Part shown: positions 32,301 to 41,605 of the stretch, piece by piece
How positions within the stretch are numbered: the first letter of the stretch is position 1
Layout of the letters: the number at the start of each line of letters is the position of its first letter
Made by a program: the position numbers and the translations under genes
The notes under the pieces: model-generated
Told to the model about the DNA's origin: nothing
Seen by the model: only the letters and a program-made list of their open reading frames with translations
The model's database searches: none
DNA from: Streptobacillus moniliformis DSM 12112
Lineage (GTDB): Bacteria; Fusobacteriota; Fusobacteriia; Fusobacteriales; Leptotrichiaceae
Length of the DNA: 64,000 nt
NCBI RefSeq assembly: GCF_000024565.1
Contig: NC_013515.1
Location: forward strand, 1,222,497-1,286,496
Direction of reading: 5' to 3'

Positions 32301-33737
32301 TTAATTTTTTCTCTTATTAATCAATTCTATAATTTTTAATTCTAATGGTTTAGCATAAAAATATGTCTTACATCCTATACCATACTCTAGGCATTCATTT
32401 TCAAATAATATTGTATGTAAATTATATATTTTAGAATTTAATTTATACATAAAATTACATTCCTTATTATAAAATTTAACTCCTAGTTCTATATACTTTA
32501 AAGGAAAAACTTTTTCTTTTATACTAGATTTCTCTCTCTTTATGTCTATATTTATTCGTTTCTCTGAATCAAGTCCAAAATAGAATATATCATTTCCATT
32601 TTTAACAACTAATCCTGCAACAAAATCCGCATCATCAGGATTATATAAAACTTCTATACTTATCCATAATTCAAAATTTTTATTTTTTGAATACATTATC
32701 TTAGGACTTTCATCTAATGACCATGTATTATATATCTTTTTATTATTAAATTTAAATATAATTTCTTTTTCATTTTTATAAATTATATTATCTTCATTAT
32801 TTTCTATATAAATAATTTTTTCTGTATTTTCTTTATATATAATATTATTATCTAAGAAAAGAGATTCATTCTGAAAACAATTCCATAAATCACTCTAATA
32901 TTTTATCAACATATTGTAATCTGAATTTTTAACAGGATAATTTTTATTTTTCAAAAAATGTAAATATGAGCTATAATTATATTTTTTCCATTTTTTTATT
33001 AAGTATTTTTCTTTTTTTATATAATAATTATATTTTTCAAAAGATATCAAATTCAATTCTTTTAATAAGTTAATATATATATTTAAAAATAAATCTTTAT
33101 ATCTATAAATGTTTAATGTTCTTTTTGTAATTTTATTATTGAATAATTCTTCAAAATTTTTATGACTAAATATTTCTTTTATATTTTCATTTATAAAATT
33201 AAATGAATTTTTGTAGACTTCATTACTTATATAAATATTTTCATTAGAATTTTTTTCTAAAATTAATATAAATTTTTCAATTCCTTTTGCAATATAATTA
33301 AAATAAGATTCATATGCATCAAATAAAATTTCATATTTTATAATAAATTCTCTCTCAAGTTCATTTTCACTATTCAATTGTACATTATCTAAAATATAAA
33401 ATATTTTTTTATTTTTATCATACCCTTTTATTATAAAAGGATGTTCCCAATCTTCTTCTAAATAATAATGTGAATAATATATATTTCTTAAATTTACAGG
33501 AATAACAACTGGAAAACCCAATTCTATAAACTTTTCTATTATATTATAAAAATTATTATTTACACTTATTTTAGATAAATTAAAATCTAATATTTTTGAT
33601 ATTAATATTTCTTTTTCAAAAAAAATATTACAGTTAGTTTGAGTATAAATTCTATAGCAGTTATAAAAACTATCTAACATTAAATATAAATCACCTAATT
33701 TATCATTATATGTAGAAAAACATGTAGCAAATTGTAA
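32301..33737 (-). pseudogene. C39-like / BtrH-N-like protein of the RiPP island, interrupted
   Basis: Two stretches in the same frame (33737-32898 and 32894-32301) are separated only by a TAG at 32895-32897; the reading frame between TAG and the ATG at 32696 stays open and reads on as 'SDLWNCFQNESLFLDNN'. The first part has the look of a papain-like BtrH N-terminal/C39-like domain ('EEDWEHPFIIKGYDKNKK' then 'FYILDN'). The second looks like an all-beta concanavalin-type domain ('DADFVAGLVVKNGNDIFYFG'). The N-terminus is lost at the IS481 relic. The original protein may have bound, cleaved or acylated the peptide; the family assignment is tentative. Apparent initiation from within the IS would add unrelated residues. 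Confidence 0.55.
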
Positions 33738-34686
33738 TGTGATAAAACATATGTAACAAAAAAATAAAAAAAGAGAGATACATTTGATATAATAGAGTTT
33801 GACAAAAACTAAAACAATCAAAGGAGTATCTCTCATGAGTATTATAACAGAAGAAATGAAATTTCGCCATAGATTATGTGAATATGCAATAAAAAATGGA
33901 GTAACTAAAGCAGCAAGGCGTTATCATACAAATAGACAATAGGTTCAAGAAAGCCCCATACAAGCCCAAATGCCCATACAGAAGAAGAATTAATACTAAT
34001 AAAGAATATGTTAAAAAAACATGGAAGTTATGGATTAGCCCAAGTATATGTTAGTTGTAAGAATAAGGGGTATAATAGAAGCTTTGGTAGTATGTGTAGG
34101 ATAAATTATCCAAGTGAGAAAGTACAGGTAGATATTAAATATATTCCAAATGAGTGTATAAAGTTTAATTCAAAGGGGATTAGATATTATCAGATAACTG
34201 CTATAGATGAGTATAGTAGGAAGAGGGTATTAAAGGTTGTAAAGGGAAAGAGTACATATGAGACATCAAAGTACATTAAGGAGTTAGAAAGGGCTATAGG
34301 CTTTAAGATAGAGACTATACAGGTAGATAATGGATATGAGTTTGTAAATGATAAAGATGTAACGGATAGGGAAGATGGAAAGATATTGTATAGTAGGAAA
34401 GAATTTAGGAGCGAGGAAGAATTAATAGAAAATGTTAAAAGGCATGAAAGGCTGTATAATAATACGGCAAAGACAGTGCTTAATTTTAAGAGTCCAAATG
34501 AGGTTGTGAGGGAATAGAGGCTTAAAAGGGCAACCCCAATCTCACTTCACACACTCTAACAATCAATTAAACACTAAACATTAAACAACACTTAACTAAA
34601 CTAAACACTTAATTAAACACTTAGACAATTAACTAACTCTAACTTATATTAAATTTATTTCTTATTATGTAACATATGTATTGACA
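33738..34686 (+). mobile_element. IS481-family insertion-sequence relic
   Basis: About 949 bp bounded by imperfect inverted repeats (TGTGATAAAACATATGTAAC and TGTCAATACATATGTTACAT). The transposase is broken: an N-terminal piece from ATG 33835 (MSIITEEMKFRHRLCEYAIK) stops at 33941, then a different frame gives 'RKPHTSPNAHTEEELILIK', then the DDE core 'QVDIKYIP', 'IDEYSRKRVLKVV' and 'IQVDNGYEF', ending near 34517. Two or three internal deletions are evident, including the region of the catalytic Glu, so it cannot transpose. The 3' tail (34555-34630) has degenerate repeats of TAAACACT. No clear target duplication is seen. Confidence 0.8.
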
Positions 34687-34687
34687 A

Positions 34688-37600
34688 TTAAGAACCTAAT
34701 TCAATTATTTCATCAAAATAATCTTTACTTTCATCATATAAATGATGTGATACAATTATTACTGTTAAATCTTTTTGAGATAAAATATTTTTTTCAATTT
34801 CTATTGCACATTTTTTATCAATGTTAGCATTAATTTCATCTAAAATTAATATTTCTTTTTCTCCCATTAATTCTCTTGCTATACCTATTCTTTGTTTTTG
34901 ACCACCAGATAAATCATCTTCATAAACTCTATCTAATTTATCTAATACAAATTCATCAACATAAGATAATTTTATAACTTTTTGAAATACTTCCTCATTT
35001 ATGTTACGACCTATCAATAAATTATCTCTTAATGTTTCAGATAAAATATATGGTTTTTGCATTACTATTCCTATTATATTTTGCAAACATTTAAAATCTA
35101 TATTTCTATAATTTATACCATCCAATAAGATGTCTCCATCATAATTTAATATTTCTCCTGTTAATATTTTAAGTAAAGTAGATTTTCCAGTACCTGAAGC
35201 TCCTGTTATTACAATTTTCATACCTTTTTTAATTTCTATATTAGGATATTTTATTATATTATCATTAAATTCAACTTTTACATTATTAATGATTAACTTA
35301 TCATTAAATTTTGATATTTGTGTTTTTGGTTCTTTTACATATATGAATGGATATTTTTCTAACAATTTAAAACATGCTCTAAATGTAACTATATTATATG
35401 CAGCACCTCTTGTATAGTTAAATAAAGTACTAGTTAAATTTGCTACTGAAAATATTACTCCTGTTGTTATTTCTCCCTTAATTATTAAATAACCCGTTAC
35501 TATGAATATAATAACCTGAGATATAATACTTGCAAACATTGAAGATGAATTTGCAATAGTCGAATATTTAACTAATCTCACTTTAGGTATTATCATTTTT
35601 TCAAAACTTAATAAAATTTTATTTTTAAAATATTCTGTTTGATTATTATGATAAAAAATTTCAAATCCATTTATATAATCATCTGTTTTCTTAAGAACTC
35701 TACCTGAATGTTCCGAAACATCTTTTGTTGCATTTTCAACTTTTTTTTGAAATATTTTAGGACTATAATATACAAATACTGTCATTATTATAGAAACTAA
35801 TAATATTATCCAGTGGAAATATATTATTGCAAAAGCATTTAAAATTACTGTAATAATACTTTCTACAGCTCCATAAAATTGAATAAATCCATTATCTCTT
35901 AATAAATTCATATCATTTACTAACCATGAAATATATTCAGATTTTGTATTTTTTTTAAATTCTGAAAAATCTACTTTTGTTAATGGTTCTAATATATCTT
36001 GTCTTATAGCATTTAATTCTTTTTGTATCAAATTTTCTTTTATAATATCTTTAGTTGCTTGAGCATAACTAACTCCTAACCAACATAATATATCGACTAT
36101 TGAAAATATTAAAAATGTATTTATATTTTTTGATATTATTGCATCTAATACATATGTTAATATTACAGATGATGCAACTGTCATTGATGCCCACACTATT
36201 ATCCAAAATAATAACCAAATATTTTGTAATTTAAATTTTAAAATATATGTAATAAATTTATTTTTATACATAATTTTATACCTCTTTTCCAAAAAAACTA
36301 TTACTTCATTAAATATTTTTTCTATTTCTTCTTCACTATCAAAAATAAAACATTTTTTTAAAGTTAATTTTTCTATTTCTTTTTTAAATTTTTTAATTTC
36401 ATTTATATCACTTTTTTGATATATATTTCCTAAAACAGACCATTTAATAGTTTTGTTAATAGGAAAAAGTACTAACGCAATTACTTTGCTTTCATATACA
36501 ACTTCTAAATTTATAATTGTTCGTTGAATATATTCAAATGTGTCAGTAGGATTTATTACTAGTAAAATTCCGTCAGGATCACTCCCTAAAATTAGTTCTA
36601 TATTTTTTAATGTATAACAATTAAGATTTCCTGTATTATAATGTATAGTTTGAGATTGAGTCCCTAAAATTATTATATCAGGATTTTTTAATTCAATATC
36701 TGATAATAATTTATTGATGAAATATATAGAATTATTACCATTTATTCTTACAGTTGAGTTATACCCCGTTGGATATATTTCATCAAAATTAAATAAAAAA
36801 CCTGTACCTTCAGTTCCTAATTGACCTACTTTATATCCTTTATCTAAAAAGACTTTTCTTAATGCTAATTGTAAAGTATATTTACCTTGTTTTGGTGAAG
36901 TTCCCATTACAGCTAGTATAGGTTTACTTATACAACGTAATTTCCCAAATGTATTATTATTTACCATATTTTCTTCGATTAAAGGATAATAAAAATTTAG
37001 ATTTTTTATATTTAGTTCATTTAAATATTTAGAAATATCTTCAATAGCGTATAATTTTTTATTATATTTTATACAATTTTTTATTATATCTTTTGTATAA
37101 TTTTTATTTGTTAAATTTTCTATCTCTTGAATATGCCCTAATATAAATGTATCAAATTCACTTGTCCAATCTAATTTTTCAATATTTTTTATTATCATAT
37201 CATTATTTGTAAATGTCAAAATATCAGATATTTTTTTATTTATTTGACCTAAATATTTAATATCAAATACTTCAATAACTTTAAAATTACATAATTCTAA
37301 ATTAGTTAAAATATTTGTCATTTCTTTATTAAAAGGAAATATAACAGCTTTACTAATTTTTAGATCACATTTATAAGAAGTAACATAATTATTAAATTCA
37401 CTATATATTTCAGTTGCATTTTCTTTTAAAAATTGAAATACCGTAAATTCATTATTTATTTTTTCAAAATTTTTATATATCATACTTGAAATATATGGTG
37501 AAAAAAAACTGCTACCGAGTAAATTTGAATATTCATTATTCAAACTTGGTAAATATTGTTGTCTTGATAAAAATCTTATATTTATTGGGCTATTTTCTAC

Positions 37601-38096
37601 ATATTGGTAACCATTATTAGGAACCTTTTTTACTGCCATATCTACTCCTATTACATTTTTGAATGATGCAGGATATGAAAGGCTGCCTAAATTATCAAAT
37701 GAAGACACAATAAAAATACCATTATTATAGAAATCATCACATATTTCTTCAAATAATTTTCTATTATCACAAAAAGAAATTCCTAAACTCATATGTATAA
37801 TCTTACATTTTATATTTTTTTTATATATTTTAATGCAAATATTACATCATTTAATTCAACTTCTAGATTATTCTCAAATAACTTAATAACAAAGATATTA
37901 GCAGTAGGATTATTTCTTTTTAACAAATAATATATCACTGTTCCATGACCTATTGAATCAGAAATATCATTATTAAGTTCATAACTATTTCTATTTTTTT
38001 TATTGAAATACCTTTGATATCAAAATTTTTTAATGCATCATGATTTTTTTCAACTCCACTGTCTATTAATACAATATCCGTATAAATAAAGTCCAT
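34688..38096 (-). CDS. S8 peptidase - TIGR04066-like P-loop - ABC exporter fusion (two frameshifts near the 5' end)
   Basis: One uninterrupted frame (37792-34688, 1034 residues) holds three units. (1) C-terminal half of a subtilisin domain: 'MSLGI', 'SYPASFKNVIGV', catalytic Ser95 in GSSFFSPY. (2) Residues about 145-490, a P-loop protein (GTSPKQGKYT at 297-306) resembling the TIGR04066 peptide-maturation family. (3) From about 505, an ABC exporter: membrane domain, Walker A GASGTGKST, DLSGGQKQR, Walker B LILDE, switch His. The missing first part of the peptidase lies upstream from ATG 38096 (GGAGAG site): Asp in 'IVLIDSGVE' and His in 'SIGHGT'. It is joined only if two frameshifts, both in A8 tracts (37994-38001 and 37815-37822), are corrected to A9. 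A likely leader protease plus exporter. The stop is two bases from the IS481 end, so the tail may be clipped. Confidence 0.8.
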
Positions 38097-38160
38097 GATT
38101 TATACTCTCCTTTTAAAAAATGCAGTATTAAACTACATTCAAATTTTACTTTAGAATTAA

Positions 38161-38235
38161 TTAACATTGACAATTGTTTTCATTATACAAAACAAAATGT
38201 TTTTTTATTTTTTTTATTTTAAATAATTTTTTCAT
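38161..38235 (-). CDS. Candidate RiPP precursor peptide (24 residues)
   Basis: A short gene with its own strong GGAGAA site, between the carrier-like gene and the S8/ABC fusion, where precursors of such systems are expected. It begins MKKLFKIKKIKKHF, a very basic leader-like stretch, and ends ENNCQC, with both cysteines in the last three residues before TAA. A two-Cys core is smaller than usual for Cys-rich maturase substrates, so the 3' part may have been lost or the gene may be decayed. No similarity claim is made; the call rests on position, ribosome site and Cys-terminal composition. Confidence 0.5.
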   Translation of the reverse strand: MKKLFKIKKIKKHFVLYNENNCQC

Positions 38236-38289
38236 TTATAGTTCTCCTTTCATAATATTAATTAATATTATATATTACATATTAATTTT

Positions 38290-38526
38290 TTATTTATAAT
38301 ATTCTTGTATACAATTAAAAATTTTATTGAAAGTATACTCATCTTTATTTAATTCAAATAATTCATTTATTTCTTCTATTTCAATATTTAGATATTCCTC
38401 TAAATCAACTAATAAAGATAAAAAAGATAATGAATCTAAATCAAGTATTTCATTTTCATTTTCTATTAATAAACCATTGTTTTGAAAAATTTTTTTTATT
38501 TCTTCTTTTTTTAAATTTATATTCAT
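38290..38526 (-). CDS. Acyl-carrier-related protein of the peptide maturation system
   Basis: A 78-residue acidic protein with the four-helix carrier pattern. 'LDLDSLSFLSLLVDLEEYL' contains the DSL motif whose Ser is the phosphopantetheine site in acyl carrier proteins. 'NIEIEEINELFELNKDEYTF' would be helices II-III. Such ACP-related proteins (TIGR04069-type) are known to accompany the CcpM-type radical SAM maturase and TIGR04066 proteins in clostridial Cys-rich peptide clusters. GGAGAA precedes the start, 13 bases after the maturase stop. Confidence 0.72.
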   Translation of the reverse strand: MNINLKKEEIKKIFQNNGLLIENENEILDLDSLSFLSLLVDLEEYLNIEIEEINELFELNKDEYTFNKIFNCIQEYYK

Positions 38527-38539
38527 AATTTCTCCTTTT

Positions 38540-39823
38540 CTATAATGAATTAAATATAAAGTTTTTATAGCCGTAACATATTTTTTTATTTTTAATCATT
38601 CGTCTATATGGACAGTAATGATTGTAACAAATAGGATAAAATTTACAATGTTTACATTCATTGTCAAGTTTATTCCTTTTTATCCATTGATTCTCAATAT
38701 CATTTTTAATAAATATTTCTCCATCTTCTTTTATATATCCGATTATATTCTTTTCTTTAAATTTAAAATTATATATTGCTAATGAATACTTTAGTACATT
38801 TCCATCAGGATCTATATAATATGAATTTTTTTTACAAGATGAACAAAGACCAGCACCAGCTTTTATTAGAGGCTGATTAATAATATTGAAATTATTTTCT
38901 ACTAATGTACTATGAATATTTGCAAAATCTTCTTCCGTAATCATTTCATCAATTAATTTATTTATTGATTCTCCACCATAATTAGACATTTTTTGACAAT
39001 TAAAATTTATTTTATTGTTTCTTTTTAAAAATTTCAATTCATTCATAAATTTTGTAAAATTATTAACAGTAGCTTTAGTTAAATTTATCCTTAAAACAAT
39101 ACTATAATATTGTTTTATTTCAAAATTTATTTTTCTCAAATTATCAATTATTACTTCAAATGAATCTTGCTTATTTTTATGAGGTCTTAGTTTATTATGT
39201 ATTTCTCGTGGTCCATCTAAAGTTATTTGAAATAAAAAAACTTTACATTTTAAAAGTTTTTTGAAATTATCTAATGTTAATAAATATCCATTTGTTGTCA
39301 TCCCTGAAACCAATGAAATTTTATTTTTTTTACAAATTTCTATACATTTCTCCATAAAATAAATAATTTTCTTAAATCCTAACATTGGTTCTCCACCAAA
39401 CCAATTAATTTTTATAGTTTTATATTTTTTAGAATTTTTCTCAATATATTTTAATATACTAATTAAAATATTTTTTTTAATTATTTTATATTCCCTATCT
39501 TCTTGATAGCAATATGCACATTTAAAATTACACCCATCTGTTATTATTATTGTAAATTCTAAATTATTATCAAAAATATTATAATTATAAATTTCTTAAA
39601 CTTTCTCAAATTCATTTTCATTAGCATCAACTAAAAAACCATCTAAATATAATTTTTTTATTAAATTATCATTAGTATTAGTAAAATTCATTTTAGACAT
39701 TAATTTATTGTATATTTCATCTGATATTTGACAGTTTATCTTTTTACCCGTAACAGTATTTAAAATAGTTACTTCATCATTTTTTTTAATTTTAACAATG
39801 TTATAATTGGACACTTTATACAT
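38540..39823 (-). pseudogene. Radical SAM/SPASM peptide maturase with an in-frame stop
   Basis: Residues 1-75 (39823-39599), starting MYKVSNYNIVKIKKNDEVTI, match the N-terminal peptide-recognition region of RiPP maturases. TAA at 39596-39598 ends it, yet the same frame continues directly: 'FTIIITDGCNFKCAYCYQE' with the C-x3-C-x2-C cluster motif (39509-39532), 'INWFGGEPMLGF', and a SPASM domain with 'CSSCKKNSYYIDPDG' and 'CKHCKFYPICYNHYC'. No other lesion is visible over the remaining 352 codons, so this is a single nonsense change or two separately translated parts. There is no good start codon or ribosome site for the second part; the first in-frame ATG (39385) would omit the cluster cysteines. 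Family: SPASM maturases like CcpM (TIGR04068). Confidence 0.78.
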
Positions 39824-39861
39824 AAATACACCCTTTATTAAAAATATTAAATAACATTATT

Positions 39862-39900
39862 TATCCTAATAAAGGATACCTTGATTTTATTATTTGTCAA
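39862..39900 (-). promoter_or_regulatory. RiPP operon promoter with overlapping palindrome
   Basis: On the minus strand a perfect TTGACA (39895-39900), 16 bases, TATCCT (39873-39878). The -10 is one arm of the palindrome TATCCT-N5-AGGATA (39862-39878), a likely operator. It sits 25 bases inside the right direct repeat and drives the leftward maturation genes. Confidence 0.6.
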
Positions 39901-39925
39901 TAATTATTAAAGAGATTGTGAAAAT

Positions 39926-39965
39926 AAGATTTAGAAGAAGTTATAATATAAAATAAGGGGTTGTT
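39926..39965 (+). repeat. Right copy of the 40-bp direct repeat flanking the RiPP island
   Basis: Same orientation as 31994-32033, one mismatch. Here the terminator arm is complete and runs on into its partner arm, so this copy keeps the original downstream junction of the ywaF-like gene. Confidence 0.9.
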
Positions 39966-39985
39966 CTAAAATTTTGAACAATCCC
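39957..39985. terminator. Bidirectional terminator beyond the island
   Basis: GGGGTTGTTC (39957-39966) pairs with GAACAATCCC (39976-39985). It probably served the ywaF-like operon originally and still serves the convergent MFS gene. Confidence 0.8.
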
Positions 39986-39993
39986 TTAATATT

Positions 39994-41184
39994 TTAATTA
40001 TATTTTATCTTTTTTGAATTTAATTCCATTCTTTTTAGTATCAACAATAACATAGATACTAATAATGTAAAAATTAATGAAATTACAAAAAAAGTTGTAT
40101 ACATACTTAAAAATTTTAATATGTAACTTGAAAAAATTAATGTCATAGAAATTAAACCTGTAGTAATAAAGTGTTGTATAGATAAATATGTCGTCCTATA
40201 TTTAGTATTTTCAGGTATTTTCTTATTTACATATATTGTAACTATATTACCCTCAATATATCGTATAACTTGTTGTATACAAATAAATATCATGAATAAA
40301 ATAAAGCTAGATTTTGAATACATTATTAAAAAACTAGTAAATAATATTGAAATATATATCTTCATTATTGATAAATTATTATATTTAATTTTTTTTATGA
40401 AGTATTTTTTTAAAATTTGGTTTGTTATTACCCCTATAATACTAAATAATACTGTAAACATACCAAAATATTTTACATCAATACCAAAGTCTGTATAAAT
40501 AGGTTGATAAAAGTTATATGTACTTCTGAAAAAAACAAAAATAAATGAACCTATCATTAATCCAAGTATTACTTTTATATCAATAATTTCTTTAATTTTA
40601 TTATTATTTTCATTGTTATTATCTTTTTCAATTTTTTCAGATTTGCTTTTCATTTTACTTTCTTCTAAAAAAAATATTGTAGCTAAAATATTAATTGTGT
40701 ATATAATAATATCTAAATAAATTATATATAGTATATTAAATTTAAAAATAATTCCACTTAGAAATGATAGTACAATACCCAATGTTAAACCAATACTACT
40801 AACATTTGCTAAAATAACCTTATATTTATTTAACTCTTCTGAATTAAAAAAATATTCAAATAAAATTGATTCTGTATTTCCAGAGGTTAATGCTCCACCT
40901 ATTGAATATATTACTATAACTACAACTCCATGTGAAAAATTATTTGAAAATAATAGAACTATCATTGAAATTAATATTATAACTTTACCTAAAATTAATA
41001 TTCTTTTTCTACCAAATAAATCTGAAATATATCCACTTGGCATTTCAAAAGCTGTTATTAATACAAATAATAATGTATCTAAATATAGATACTTATCTAT
41101 AGTAATTGATAGTTTAGTTATATAAAATGTTACGAAAATAAAATCAAGCAAAGCATTTCTAGGAAATAAAGAGTTTAAATACAT
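39994..41184 (-). CDS. MFS transporter (drug/peptide-export type)
   Basis: A 396-residue, twelve-segment membrane protein. 'MPSGYISDLFGRKRILILGK' is the MFS motif A (D-x-x-GR-[KR]). 'GGALTSGNTESILFEYF' is typical of a subgroup of Firmicutes/Fusobacteria MFS proteins often found near peptide natural-product genes. The ribosome site is weak. It lies just outside the right direct repeat and shares its terminator. Immediately upstream is the tail of a broken PqqD-like gene, so it may be a leftover exporter or immunity gene of a second peptide locus; this is inference. Confidence 0.8.
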   Translation of the reverse strand: MYLNSLFPRNALLDFIFVTFYITKLSITIDKYLYLDTLLFVLITAFEMPSGYISDLFGRKRILILGKVIILISMIVLLFSNNFSHGVVVIVIYSIGGALTSGNTESILFEYFFNSEELNKYKVILANVSSIGLTLGIVLSFLSGIIFKFNILYIIYLDIIIYTINILATIFFLEESKMKSKSEKIEKDNNNENNNKIKEIIDIKVILGLMIGSFIFVFFRSTYNFYQPIYTDFGIDVKYFGMFTVLFSIIGVITNQILKKYFIKKIKYNNLSIMKIYISILFTSFLIMYSKSSFILFMIFICIQQVIRYIEGNIVTIYVNKKIPENTKYRTTYLSIQHFITTGLISMTLIFSSYILKFLSMYTTFFVISLIFTLLVSMLLLILKRMELNSKKIKYN

Positions 41185-41208
41185 AAATTTTTCTTGTTTA
41201 GTAAGTTT

Positions 41209-41311
41209 TTAATCAAATAATTCCACCAAAATTCCGAGTTCAATTAACTCTTTTAAAAATGTTTCAAAATAATTTTCACCTATATTATCACTTAAATTAT
41301 TATATTTAATT
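41209..41311 (-). pseudogene. C-terminal fragment of a possible PqqD-like peptide-recognition protein
   Basis: An open stretch without start codon that ends 'NYFETFLKELIELGILVELF' and a stop 24 bases before the MFS start. The 'FL-EL-ELGIL' ending is like the last helix of PqqD/RRE-type domains that bind RiPP leaders. Only about 33 codons remain, so the call is weak. Confidence 0.3.
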
Positions 41312-41545
41312 TAAAAAATTTTTTTTACTTAAATATAGCGTTATGTTCATTTTTGTTTCTATATATCCTTCAATATAGTATTACGCAGATTATATCACAT
41401 CATCAATAAATATGTAAAATATATATTTCGAATCATAATCATTAATAATATAAATACTTGAACTAAATTTTATCTTAGAACTTATACACAATCTAATATT
41501 CAAAAAAGTATATATTTATTAAAATCTTGATATAAAAATTTCATC

Positions 41546-41578
41546 AAAAAAAAGAATTTCTATAATTTTAGAAATTCT
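41546..41578 (-). terminator. Terminator of the suf operon
   Basis: On the minus strand AGAATTTC, a ten-base loop, GAAATTCT and T8, 28 bases after the sufS stop. The remainder of the gap 41312-41605 is AT-rich and shows no gene. Confidence 0.85.
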
Positions 41579-41605
41579 CTACTTTTTAGCTATTTCTGAA
41601 CCTAA

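Noticed and set aside
33741-33836. Start codon at 33836 for the C39-like gene (giving a 313-residue protein)
   Set aside because: The first ~32 residues would be translated from the IS481 end, antisense to its transposase; the homologous part begins only at the IS boundary.
34555-34630. Short AC-rich repeats (TAAACACT-like) as a CRISPR or tandem array
   Set aside because: Units are irregular, with no fixed spacer length; they are part of the degenerate 3' tail of the IS481 relic.
38540-39385. A 281-residue radical SAM protein starting at ATG 39385
   Set aside because: This start would delete the C-x3-C-x2-C cluster motif, which lies in the same open frame upstream at 39509-39532.
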